A stretch of DNA of 64,000 bases from the NCBI RefSeq assembly GCF_949628215.1, contig NC_134279.1, positions 63,347,766 to 63,411,765 on the forward strand, read 5' to 3'. Position 1 is the first letter of the stretch; each line of letters begins with the position of its first letter. The notes under the pieces were generated by a model. It had not been told where the DNA came from. It did no database searches and was given only the letters and a program-made list of their open reading frames with translations. Origin of the DNA: Phalacrocorax aristotelis. Lineage: Eukaryota; Chordata; Aves; Suliformes; Phalacrocoracidae. This document shows positions 14,003 to 26,720 of this stretch, piece after piece. The translations under genes and the position numbers were made by a program.

Positions 14003-14611
14003 TCCACTGTGCTGGTTTTGGCTGGCACTGAGTTTATTTCCTTCACAGTAGCTAGTATGGGGCTGTGCTTTGAATTTGTGCTGGAAACAGTGTTGATAAT
14101 ACAGGGATGCTTTCATTACTGCTGAGCAGGGCTTACACAGAGTCAAGGCCTTTTCTGCTTCTTCCCCCACTCCACCAGCAAGTGGGCTGGGGGTGCACAA
14201 GGAGCTGGGAGGGGACACAGCCGGGACAGCTGACCCCAACTGACCCAAGGGATATTCCACACCATACGACATCATGCTCAGCATATAGAGCTTAGTGAAG
14301 AAGGAAGGGAGGGGCATTCGGAGTGATGGTGTTTTGTCTTCCCAAGTAACCGTTACGTGTTATGGAGCCCTGCTTTCCTGGGGATGGCTGAATGCCTGCC
14401 TGCCCATGGGAAGCAGTAAATGAATTCCTTGTTTTCCTTTGCTTATGTGCACAGCTTTTGCTTTACTTATTAAACTATCTTTAAACCAACCCACGAGTTT
14501 TCTCACTTTTAGTCTTCTGATTCTTTCCCCCATCCCACCGGGGGGGGGGGGAGGTGAGCAGGCAGCTGTGTGAGGCTTGGTTGCCAGGTGGGGTTAAACC
14601 ACAACACCCAC
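14003..14611 (+). mobile_element. Solo LTR, same broad family as 8,821, with a 4/5 target duplication
   Basis: The LTR is 14,008-14,606 (599 bp). It begins TGTGCTGGTTTTGGCTG and ends ACCACAACA, matching the ends of the LTR at 8,821. Flanking 5-mers are TCCAC (14,003-14,007) and CCCAC (14,607-14,611), identical at four of five bases. The core GACCCCAACTGACC and the downstream ATTAAA (14,469-14,474), CCACGAG and G-rich tract occur in the same order as in the first LTR, but it is longer and less GC-rich. No internal retroviral coding sequence adjoins it. Confidence 0.85.
14469..14474 (+). terminator. LTR polyadenylation signal ATTAAA
   Basis: It sits about 130 bases before the LTR end and is followed by AACCCACGAG, as in the LTR at 8,821. 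Confidence 0.55.
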
Positions 14612-17600
14612 CCAGAAACAGCTCCACAGCCAAGAGCTCCTCCACCTTTATTATAGCTATTAGTTTATCCCATCAGGCTTAGATATCATAAAACACAGTA
14701 AGCAAACTCACAACAAGCAGTCAGTCATCTCTACTGGATTCCACTTTGGCTTGTAACAAATTGTGGGTTCTATGAGCAATTTCAATTAAATCATTTTGTG
14801 ATGAAACTTTTATTGAGAGGCACCATAGGAACAAAACCAGCAGCATAATTCAATTTGTTTTCTTACTAAAGATACATGGTTGATCAGTATTTTTCAAATC
14901 AAGGCCTTCTACCCTTGTGTCTTGTAAAAGACAGAGGACATTTCTCTAACCTCATTAAGTTCATAACAAAGACCAGAAGGAATACTGTCTTCAGTTTTCA
15001 AAAGATGACATATGGTGTGTTCCACAGGATTGTCAGAACTAATCTCTGAAATCTTCACCTTAAATTGGCTGACAACTGTGCTAAGCTAAATTTATTTTTG
15101 TATTAACCCTTAGGAATACAAGCACTTTCTAGATTGCCAGCAAATAGTAAAACTAGTAACCTTTGCAATTCCATTTTGCTGTTCATCTGAAAGCCTAAAG
15201 CAGTATACATGTGCCAATCTTCAGAACATCCAGTAGGAGAGATCCTAAAGCCACTTTAAAGATAGAAACATAGAGTAACAAATAGAGGAAATTAGATGGC
15301 AAGATAAGATTACAATTCAAGGACAAAGCTTTGGAGCTAATTCCCCAAGTCCTAGCTCATAGGTGGAGAAAGTCTTACCATTAAAGCAAGTATTTCCTAA
15401 GTATTTCCTGAGCAAAGACCTTAAAGTGAGATGCTCAAAAATATTAAGCAACTTGTTTCGCCTACCCACCCCCCAAATCTATAAATGGATAAAACATCAT
15501 TCTGTACTTCACACAGTGTATGAAGAAGGCTGATTAAATACTAAGATACTCAGTTATAACAGCCAGCAAACACGCAGACAGGACAAGATTTTACTAAAAG
15601 GAACCTTTTTCCATTAAGTGCAGAGTCACCAGGTAAAACTTCTCATTCCATCATTTCAGATAGTCTCTTCTAGCTTTTGCTGAAGGCTGTTTCTAGCATT
15701 ACTTTGTACAGCATGTGAGGCTATCTAAAAAGATCAATAAGATCAGTGAGCGCTAGCAAAATCAGTTTTAACAACACATCCAGACTTATATTTCTCAGAA
15801 ACCAGACAACATAGGCATTCTTTGGCTTAGTAGCAGAGAAAAGGAGAGCTTACATCTCTAGAAATTATTTCCCTTTGATCATTCCTTGATCAGACACAAC
15901 AGCTTCCCTCAACTCCATCTAGAGAAGTTTTCTTAACTCCTCCTAGATTTTCTTCACACTAAGGCATATCGCAACATACTACTCTTCCAAGGTCAGGCAT
16001 TTTTCTCATAAAACATTGAACTAGAAGACAAGCCTTTTTGGAAGTGAGGAATATCTGTTGTCCCCAAGATATTTTTGTCACCTCATCTGTAAATTAGAGG
16101 TTCTTCTGCATTGTTACCTCTAAACCTAACTCCTGACAGCTTCTTCCTAGCTGTATTTCCATAAACGGCTACAACCCATACTTATTTTTGACCTACATGT
16201 TCATTGTGCTTGACTGTAGTGTTAGAAATCACAGCCCATCCAGGTATGGCTTTTTTCTTTATCTGACTACTGTTTATTATGGCTAGCGAGAATTTGCCTC
16301 TGCTTTCCTCCCCAAGCTGTGAATATGGTTATTCAATCATGATACATAAAGATCATTTCAGAGATCATCTCAGATTCAATTAAAAGTATAGGCAAAAAGT
16401 ATAGGCATTCATTTCATGAACAAAACAAAAGCTTCAGCTGGTGGTGTTCAGGCAACATCAACCTACATGGAGTCTTTGGGAGACATTGCTTGGATTCTCT
16501 GTGAATAGAGTCAAGTTTCCAGAGCCAGACACACTTTGTCATGCACCAAAAATTAATCTTGCAAGCTCCTCTAGGCAGAGAGGAAGAAACAAAGAAAACA
16601 TTCAAGTCCCTTTTACCTCACATACACATAATACACAAGTGAAGGAGCAAAAATAACACCAGTATAAACCCTTCATGTAGCAGCTCATCACCTCCATTAG
16701 AATTGCTAAAGCAAAGACTTTGTGTCAGCGTCATATTGATCACAGATGGAAATCGGTTAACCATTTTCCCCTCACAAAGATTCTCACCATGAAACAGCAA
16801 GCATCTTTGTGATATAAAAGTTACTTGCTCAACAACAGAAAAGAAGCTTTAGCTTCAACAGTCCTGAAAATTAGGCCGCTAACTCCATTGTGCCACGGCC
16901 TACATTCAAAACTCATGGCATTCAAAGGAATTAGAAATGTCTATCTACTGTTCAAAATGATACCTGTTGATTTTATGGGGTTTTTTTTTTGCTGCCGTAC
17001 AGTCATAATAGCATAGGTATGTCTAGATTTTTGTAAAATTTATTTCAATTATTCCCTAAAAATTAATGGTGACCTTTTGCAGTAGGCTAGTATACGTTTA
17101 GTATCTATAGACTTTCTTACAGAGCTCTGCAGAGGCATTCTCAAAAGAAAGACATTATTGTTGAAATTCACATCGTCAGAATACATGAAGTGTTACACCG
17201 GAGAATACTGTAAGGTTGTAAGATCAGACAGGCACAGTTGGCCTATAATTAATATTATTGCACTGACAAGGATATGTGTGTATGTACTGAAAATTAGTTA
17301 TATGCATAAAATGTTTGTCTTGAATGATATTTACATATAAAGTAATATGTAATATGAAGAATTCTCTCCTGCAATGATAATGGCTTCCAGTTAGACCTCA
17401 TATACAGTAAAAGCTTATGTCTGTGACAAAGCATGTATGAGCACCTTTACACTAAGTCAACACCTCAACACTCTATCAGCAAACCATTTGGGAGCCAGCA
17501 GGCCCTGGCTTCTCAAACATCTTTGAACCCAAGCTTGTTTTACAGCAGCTATATTGACAGAAGTGTTTTGTTTTTAAACCAAAGCCTTGACCTTTGTAGG

Positions 17601-20480
17601 GCAAAAAATCTTCTACTGTGCATTGGTATTTCCAAATATAGGCAGAAATAGTCCTGTCTGTACCAGGTTCACAGAGAGGTATTCCCATTCATTTTCAAGT
17701 GAAATACAAACCTATTTTCCCAAGCAAAAGAGTGAAACACCAAAGATAGGGGAAACAGTTACTGCTGGTCTTCAGTAAGATGATGTCTACTAGGTGAAGC
17801 TACATAGCTGACCGGGGCCTAGGTGTCCCAAGACATGTTCAGGACAGCCTCCCAAAAGTACAGAGACTGATAAGATACTGTTTTGACAGCATTTGAAGGC
17901 CCTAGCTTACACAATCTTTCCTACTGGTTTCAGCAGTCCAATTGGGTTTACAGTGCAAGTCTTCTGGCCACCCCCTGGGTAGGCTCAGACTCCCCAGATG
18001 TGTTCAGCCCTGTCTGTTTAGGAGGGGAAGCAGCTCTCTAAAACAACAGTAAGCTCTAGTATGAGTATGTGCTGGGCTGTCCGTTTCCAGCAGTAACAAG
18101 GAGGCGCGCTCACCCCTCCCTCACCACATTCCCACACTTCGGTGTTTTAGCAAAAGCTTCATCTTCATGACCGTGACATATTCAGAATTCTCCTTGATGA
18201 CTGTAGAAAAGGACCCCCCACACACATGCTGCCTTCTCCTGACTTTCAAGTCAGCAAAATTTTAACTAAATCCTATCATTTAATAATTATTACATTAACA
18301 TGAACACTTGCCACCACTGTGTTGCTTACTCTCCTCGCATTTCCATCAGGTCCATTTAACTTACAGCATCTCTGAGATGAGGACTAATAATTGCTTTGTG
18401 TTTGCACTCCAGCATGACTGATCCCTATTTAGGAACATTTAAGATTATAATTGCATACCTGTATCAATTGCCACAGAGACAATTCAGGCACAACCACTTT
18501 CCTCAGTGCATGTAAAAATCTCACTTTGCTGTTATTTGGAAAACAAGATAAAGCATAGAGGACAATAGGAATTAGCAAAAAAATATATTTATATAAATAT
18601 ATATTGAAGTCTTTGTCTAAAAACTTCAGGACCTAGGATCAAATTTTCATGCTTAAATCTTTTCCTATCTGAACCAACCCTCTAGTGAAGGTGGGAAACA
18701 ATTAAATGAACCTCATGAAGATGAAATTCCATGCAATTTTTATTATTTATTTCCGCTAATTAGGGTTGAATTAGCTTAACATTTGCAAGATATAGGTATT
18801 ATTGGGTCTAAACTAGAAACTACATCTGATCTGGCCTTAAGTATCACGAACACAATCAAGTCCCTAATGTTTTATCTAGGAGAGCAGATTTTTGCATGGA
18901 AAAGAAGTTAAAATGTTAGTAGCTCCAGTTTCACCCAGTACTTCATATAAATGATGGCATACCTTAACAGCACACAAACTTTCCAAAGAGTTCATGATAG
19001 AAACATTTCAGCATTCATGCATCAGTGTTTCAAATTAATTCATAGTATCATCACAACTAATTATTTGTTGTTCTCTCCACCAGACTATGAAGAGTTATGG
19101 TGGCTTAGCTTTGGGTTTTTCTAAAGCAAAGAACCTGAGAAAGAATGGATATTTTGATCTATGTAAATATAAAACTACACAAAATGATGATGAGACAGTT
19201 ACAGTTATAAAGATTATTAAATTAACCTTCCTCAACAGCCCATGAGGAAGGAAAGCTGGGCTATCAAAATCAGCTGTAATTGCTTAATGTGGATGAAAGC
19301 CAACAATTCAGAACTAACACTCACACACTAATGGTGGGTATCAATGTGCAATACCTACATGAGATAGGCTCTATTGATATATTTTGAAGATCCCAAAATC
19401 CATTTTTCATAGCAATTCTTTAGAGAGATGGGATTTAAACTATAGTTTAACATGTTAGAAAAGCCAACTCAGAATTTGAACAGCTTAATATATTGTTGTA
19501 CTAAACACCCCAGTATTTTCAGCTTGCTTAATTTCCTGAGATGCTATAGATTAACACATTAAAATTGCATGGGAAAGCATAACTGTGCCCCTTGTGCGCA
19601 TTAGTAACATCATCATACGACAGGTCTTGAACACACTACATGCTTTTCTGCCGGCTTATTTTTCAGTTTATGAAACTTTTCATAGAATTTAGTTAACTCT
19701 GGGAATAATTCCATAACGAGCAGCACAAATGTGACAGGTAAGAGGCAGCAAAGGGAGATGCACTGTAGGCCAGCCCTCCATCCCTACGTCTCATGAGCGC
19801 TGTTTGCACATGGTACTCCCCAACACCGCTCACAGGCAGAGAAAATTAAGAAGTTGAATTCAAGGTGAAGGGAGGAACAAAGTACAATACGCCTGCAGCA
19901 CATTACTCATTCAGTATCACTGCCCCCAGGCCAGCAATGTTGGGGAACAACACCACAGGCAGTGTTTAATGCCTTCTTTAATATGCTTAGCATAACTCTT
20001 TTTTTTTTTTTTTTGTAAATAGGCTATACTGAGTGAGATTTTTTTTTAATTAACATAATGGAGCACAGTCTCCAGAACACCAAAGAGTCTTTCTAATTAA
20101 TGAGTAGCTGCAGTGACAGCCTCTGAGCTTTTCTAACACAGTGAAATAAGGTAATTTGGGCGTCATTGGAAAATGACAGTGGCTGCAGTATTCCACTCTG
20201 TCCACAGGCTGATTTACTCTCAGACAGGAGTTATTGATGATCTTCAGACAAATTAGTTCCCTGTTCAGCCACATGGCTAAATACCACTTAGATTAAGTCA
20301 AAACCAAAGGTTATCACTTCTCTCTGCTTTTAAACAAGCTAATTTTGAGATATTACATGGATAAACAGAGTACAAGAAAGTCTGGCTGGCTCCAGCGCTG
20401 GAGTTCTCTTTGTAGACAAGCTAGATTCCCTTCCTTCTCACAAATAATTTAAAAAAAGAAAAGATTTCTAATTTAGACAA
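14612..20480. other. Non-coding AT-rich DNA, no gene seen
   Basis: Nothing coding is supported. It contains a 20-base perfect AT palindrome at 18,583-18,602, a 16-base T run at 19,999-20,014 and a slightly GC-richer, non-repetitive patch at about 17,790-18,220 that I cannot classify. Confidence 0.6.
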
Positions 20481-20570
20481 TCACAGAACCACACAGAATC
20501 TCAGGTTGGAAGGGACCTCAGGGATCATCTAATCCAACCTTTCTAGGAAGAGCACAGTCTAAACAAGATG
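20481..20570 (-). mobile_element. CR1 LINE, 3'-end fragment
   Basis: Read on the minus strand this is the CR1 tail: GGTTGGATTAGATGATC, then the CCCTTCCAACCT block and degenerate ATTCTGTG-type 8-mers. About 90 bp remain. The stretch including CTTCCTAGAAAGGTTGG is nearly the same as the tail of the large CR1 ending at 63,885, so the two belong to the same or closely related subfamilies. Severe 5' truncation is normal for CR1. Confidence 0.88.
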
Positions 20571-23500
20571 AGGTTTAATTGTATAAAAATCATGTGTCTG
20601 GTACTACACAAAAGAAAAAAACCAACCACAACAAATTTTAGGAAGGTTTTAGTGTGTAAAGCAGGTAATAGTTTTCTTTGTTCCCTCCATCTCCCCACCA
20701 AAGTATTTGTACTCCGCAAAGTGTGACAAAGCAGTACCTTTAAACAGTAAGTAGGATATAATTGCTTTAAAATATATTTCAGTACTGACTAGGCATGACT
20801 AGTGTACAGCCTCACCACAAATGTTGGTGCCCAAATTATGGTCTACAGAAGAAGTATCGTCTACAGACAATTGCTTGATCTTTGTAGGAGGTTAAAGAAC
20901 ATGTTAGACCCTTTTCCCATCCAGATATTGTGTTCTCCCTATTGCTGGTTTTCTGGTTATCTGGTTATCATGACCGACAAAAACAAAAGAATTGCAGGTG
21001 AAAAGGTATTCCCAGTTATAGAAGTAACATTGCAATTATTGGGATTAAGGCAATGAACACAGACTTGTAGCCTCAAAAGTTTTCAAAGATAGTACCTAGA
21101 AATCGTGAGAACATAAGTATATTCTCATATACAGATGTATGCACACAAGAGAGTGAAGGTGTTGCCTAAAACACCACCTAACTTTCAAAAGTAATAGGAT
21201 CTGACCCTTAAAAGGGAAGAAAAAAATTCTGAAAAACTGTGACATTGAAAATACATTACCAAGCTACAAACCTGGTAGCTGCCCTAGATAACTGGTGTAT
21301 TCTCTTTTCCATGCATATGACCTCCAAAGACACTCACCTCCCTGTGGGCAAAAGTTGTCTCCCATGCTGTACCTACACCCCTGCGCTGTGCAACCAACCA
21401 TGTGTGCTGCTTCAGGAGTCTCATTTGTGACACACAGACCCTTGGAAAACAGAGTTAACCATGTCAGGCAGGCTGCTTTTGGGGCTTACACCAGGCTGCT
21501 TTCAATCTCCCCTGCTTCTACCTTCCCCATTCCAGCAACCATTATAGAGGGGGAAGAATGTAAGAGGAGAAAAACCCTGAAGCCTACAAGAGAAAAATTA
21601 AAAAATACCAAATCTAGGTCTGCAGAAGAGCAGGCAGAGCCTTATTGCCAGAAATGGAGGTGCCTGAGACAAGTTCAGCCATCCTGAATATTAGGAAAGA
21701 TAGGCTTATTTGTGTCCAAAATCCTTCCACTCCAATTACTGCAAAAAAAAAAAATATCATATTTTAAGAATCTGTGCAGATAAAGGGCATGGAAATTATT
21801 TTTGTAATCAGATCTTGTAATGTTTGAGGGTTTTTTTTCCATGGTGATTCAAGAACTAACATAGGCCTGTTCATATAAAACATCAGGTATTCACATGTAT
21901 TATTCAGCAGACATTAGAAATGCTAAAAACTACTGAAATGTGGGCAAATTGGTATTTAGCTACATCAAGAGAAGCTTAAAAACCTATTTCAACATGTAAT
22001 GGAGAGAATTTTAGTGTACTGAACAAACTTTAAAAGTCCCATTCTTGTTCTGTTTGCAGAAAAGAAACCCCACAAATTACTCCCTGAAGCCAGAGTCTGC
22101 TCTGATGAGAGTTTTATGTGGCTAAGCATGATTTAAGATAGAATAGTCTTTTTTCCATATAATTTGCTGTTGCTCTCTATTCTTCCTCCACCCTAGAAGT
22201 TCATTTTGAAGCAAATCAAGAGAAATTGTTTTCCCTTGAATTGGATTTTAAACACTCATCATTACAATTCTGTTAAGTAACACTGCAAGAACAAATGCCT
22301 ATCTCAGTCAGGAAAAATCTGTTGTGAGAATAAAATTTTAAAACTTTCGTTTTCAGGTAGCTTCTTCACCTTCATTGCCTTTTTTTAAAACGATGAAAAT
22401 TCCATAATTCCTGACAATCAAGTCTGTAAATTGATCCAGTCTGTTCAAGGATCTCCAATCCCCTGCTGACAAAATAATCCTCTTTGTTTTCCAAGATCCT
22501 TCAGCTTCCAATGTGTGCCACCTATCCAATCTCAACTTTGCTGTTTTTGCTGTTTTCCATCATTAATAATGTTCTAGTGTTAATCATTGTTCAAAAACAG
22601 ATGAATGACGCATCTGCATGGATTTTGAAGCAGGAAATTGAATCTTTATTAGCTATTTAGTGATCTTCCTCTCCTAAAAACCCGATACCTTACTGAGTCC
22701 AGGCTGCAGTTAAATGATCTCTTACATCAGTCAAGGAATAACAGTTAGCACTTTCAAAGGAAATCCCTTGATTCCTCTCCTCCTTATAAGGATAAGAATA
22801 TACCAGCAATATCCTAAGACTGTTCATTATTTATCCCTGGGAGCTGGTTTTCTCAGCTTTACCTTCCCTAAAAGAGCTGTAAATTGATAAACTGTGTCCC
22901 TGTAATATGAAACAAATCCTATTCTCACTTCCCTTTAAAGCTAAACTGTCCCTTAAAACGGAAGCAGAGACACGGCCACCTGCTCTTTTCTCCCAGATTG
23001 AGAAAAACTCTTCAGGCCAAAAATACACAGGCAAATCAGGCATTTAGGGAGTGTGCGATATCTTCATCATATGGGAGAAGGACAGGCAATGCTAGCAGAA
23101 CAACTGCCCAATTCTCAGAAGTGCCTGAAATGAAGAAAAGACTTGTCAGATTGCCAGTGGCTGCAGGAGGAAGACCAGGCCCTCTCCTCCTCCATAAACG
23201 TAAGGTGAGTTAGTGTCCCATAAACACTGCATTTTAAGGGCAAAGCTACAAGGTGACTTTAGCTAGGGACACATTTCAGGTAATCCAACAATGATGAAAT
23301 GTTACAATTAATAACTCAGCAATATCCCAGCATGCATCAATCTCTACTGAAACTTCTTTTAATTCCAAAAGATTTACATTTATTCTGATTAATGCCCATT
23401 AATGCATGGGGGTTTAGCTTTTCCTTCATCTTCAGCATTTACTGTATTGTAATATTCCCTTTTAATAACTGAATTTGAGATGCAGCATAGACTATATATC

Positions 23501-25379
23501 TTTCCTCAGATAGTATTTTGAGAAGTACTCAACTTTAAATTATTTTTTTCTGCTGGTCAGCTGGTAATAGAGCTTCCTTCAAAGGCTCTTTGAAGGTCTA
23601 AAATCATCAGACCTACAAATCGTTATATTGCATGTCCTAAAGCATTCTTATGCAATGTACATTTCTCACACCTCTCTTTCCTCTGCAGGCCTTACCACAT
23701 ACAATGTTACAAACATCCCCTAAAACGGACGGCGCTTCTGTTAAAATATGTTTTCCACAGAGAAAAGCCTCAAATTGAGAATAAAATAAATAAAAAATGT
23801 GAAAACTGACATCTCTCTTTTGATTAAAAGGCAAAAATATTTGAGCAAATACTTTTTACTACGTTGTCTCCAGATTTTCGCAGTGAAACTACAGCAGCCC
23901 CACCAGGAAGCCAGCTTTAGCTTCTGGAAGCAGCCCTCACCAGGCCTTCCCCCACCGGGCTCTGCAGCAGCAAGGCAGCTCACCAAGGCAGGCAGTCGTA
24001 GGCACAGCACATTGGTTTCAAGAGGCAAGGTAAATCGTTTCAATCACTGTGTTCGAGTAGTAAAACACAAACGATATTGCTAAAGGAAAATGAGGGGAAC
24101 ACCGATACAGAGGAAGGTCAAAGCACACTAACTGACATCTCAGAGAGAAGCAAAGACAATTTTTCTTAATGTTATACAGGTGGGATAAGGGTGTTACCAA
24201 GGGTGGGGTAGATACAGATACTGTTTGCAGCTCATGTAAATAAAATTGTATGCAAATTTGGTAAAGTGGTGAGTGTAAAAGTTCTACTTACACTTTCTCT
24301 GGGATAAAATGCAAAGTCAAAAACCTTTTGTAAGATAGCTTCATAAAACACAAAGTCGAGAACCTTTTGTAAGATAGCTTCATTAACATTAAAAAGATAT
24401 AAAAGTATGACATTCTTCTAATACAGAGAGCAGCTACAAAGGTAGCAAACCTCACCTCCTGAACATCGCTTTATGCTACTTGATAGCAAAGCCCTGTGAA
24501 AAACACATTAAACAATATTAGCATAGTGCTTCCCACTTCAGAGAACAGAATCTCCTCATGGTGACTAGAGCAAGCTAGAAGAAAAATGATGTCACAAAAG
24601 GTGACCTCTGAATAGTTTTATAGAGAAGTGATAATATAAACCTATTCTCCCAAAATAGAACAGCACAAGAATTGTAGTTACAAGCTAAAGAGGATTAGTC
24701 CAATTGTCCTATAGCAAGAAGAATTTTGTTTAAAATTAAGAAAATACAAATTAAGAAATATTATTACATTAAGCAGAATTCAGTTTTGTATGACCTTTCC
24801 CATTGACAACAGGGTATGAGTAATCTAGAGAAACACCAGTCTTGTCATATCAAGCAGTGCATAGCAGCATTAATGCTGTAGACCTTCAAGACTCCCTAAT
24901 GATAAATGGTTACGTTGCAGTAGCACTAGTTAGCATGCAGAGTGCCAAAAATCCCTTGAGAGTCGAAATATCCCCACAAATATGTATCACCAATTACAGT
25001 TTTATAAAGTAAACACAACAGATTTCTTACAAATTGAGCAACTGAAGGCAGTCTTCAATTCTACTCAGTAATAGGGTTGATTTTTTTTAGAAGTGGTAAG
25101 AGTACAAATTCATACCAGTTTTAGGCAATAAGAGGCTGCTTTTACAGGCTCTGAGGATTTATACATTTGTGCTGAAGCTCAAGTATGAGGAAACTATTCT
25201 TTCACGCCTGTTTAAAAATATCTGAATCTTTAAGCCAAGTTTTTTCATAAATTCAAATATTCATATTTTCCTGAAACTTTTACATTAAAAATTGTAGTTA
25301 TTTAATCTTACTTATGCTTTTCACAGCTAAAAACCCTCAGCAGCATAGTTTTCCTATCATTTAATGTTTTCTAGAATGA
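20571..25379. other. Non-coding DNA, no gene seen
   Basis: No coding structure is supported. The 130-codon frame at 21,295-21,687 is in a pyrimidine-rich patch without known motifs. One short tandem duplication is listed separately (24,312-24,389). Confidence 0.6.
24312..24389. repeat. Tandem duplication, 39-bp unit, two copies
   Basis: The unit starting CAAAGTC and containing CCTTTTGTAAGATAGCTTCAT is present at 24,312-24,350 and again from 24,351. The copies differ at only a few positions, so this is a fairly recent local duplication. Confidence 0.85.
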
Positions 25380-26720
25380 AAGGACTTTGCTTAAGGGACC
25401 TTGGGAGCAGCAACCACCTCCAGCAGCTCCCTCCCAGGACCCTCCTGCCTGGCCACCGGAGCCTGGGCCGGTGCCAGGGGTCTCTGCCCAGGCTGAGAGA
25501 CACAGCTTCTGCTTTCACATTTGCACATTCAACTGGTAGCAGAGCTGCGCGCGTGCCCCAGAGACACAAATATGGATACAGTCACGCACAGGACACTGAA
25601 ACAAATGGTCACACAGGCTGCCACTGACAAGGTGCTGCCTTCAACAGCACTTACATACAGAACTCATGAAGCACAAGCCCCGCCAGCCAAGTACCCTCCC
25701 TTCCTCTTCACCTGGTAGAGACAGGAGGTCACCAGTGCAGACACACACGACGCACTCTAGGTTCGCGAGCACACGCACATTTGCAGATCTGCTGAGTACC
25801 GGCACAGTCCTTCTGTCCATCCAACACCCCTGCCCAGATCCTGGGCCCTCTTACGTGTCCCACAGTTCTCCTACTGGCCCTGCTTGATATTTGCTAGTGA
25901 ATACACACAGGCACCTGATTTGGGGGAGACACACATGCCCCCACAGCAGCCAGCACCAGGCTGTGACCCACAGTCCCGCTACAGCCCCTCGCTCACATTG
26001 TTCCTGCCCAGTGGCCAGGGCTGAGACCCCACTCAATCTCTCCAGTGGGCAGCACAGTGATCCCACTGGCTCCAGTAGCTGACACCACAGGCCAGGGGTG
26101 TCACACCCCCAGTCTGACTCCAGCAGCCCCAAATCCATTGACACCAACACCCCAGCAGCTGGCACTTAGCCCCTGCAGCATTCACACACACAAACAGGAC
26201 ACAGAGCAAGAGTACACAGAAAGATTGTTAAGAAATCATTTAACCAAAAGATCAGTCTGTGGTGATCAGGCGCAGGGCTCAGACAGACAAGCATGTTGAC
26301 CAGTCCCATTTTACAAGTGAGCAACCCCTTTTGTACCACTTTTTGTCTATGCCCCCTTTGTTCCTCCCTGTTCCCCTTCCCTTACACATTTCCCCATCCA
26401 TTTGTGCAGTACCACCGACGCCCTGCAGCATCCTGGACCCTCAGGTTTCAGGCTCATCAGTTGCAGTCCCAATTTGCTTAGAGTTTCCCGACAGCCCAAT
26501 AATTTTTGTTTGTTTCTTGTCTTTGTCCCATTATGTTTGTCTGTCAGGTCTGTGTCTCTCTATTTTAGTTATTGCTTTCCCCTTCCAATTTTCATCGCAT
26601 TCGACAAGGTCCTTGACCAGATATTCTTACAGAAACAAATGTTCCCATATCCCCACACCCTTTATGAGTCACGTGACATACCCCTACGTACTGCCACATA
26701 CCCTTACAAACTTCTGATTG
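25380..26720. other. Unclassified GC- and CA-rich block, possible old mobile element
   Basis: This 1.3-kb stretch is much richer in C, G and CA steps than the AT-rich DNA on both sides. It starts abruptly after 25,380 and fades into a pyrimidine-rich stretch by about 26,600. Motifs such as ACACAG and CAGACAC recur irregularly. Open frames up to 152 codons on the plus strand (26,259-26,717) are proline-, serine- and cysteine-rich and match no family I know. It could be an LTR or internal fragment of an endogenous retrovirus, a decayed minisatellite, or a unique CA-rich region. I cannot find paired termini or target duplications. Confidence 0.4.

Noticed and set aside
18583..18602. 20-base perfect palindrome
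   Set aside because: Composed only of A and T in an AT-rich tract, so readily explained by chance.
21295..21687. 130-codon open frame, plus strand
   Set aside because: Lies in a pyrimidine-rich patch and lacks any family signature.
26259..26717. 152-codon open frame, plus strand
   Set aside because: Low-complexity Pro/Ser/Cys-rich translation in a pyrimidine-rich block, no known domain and overlapping open frames in other phases; more likely a composition effect.
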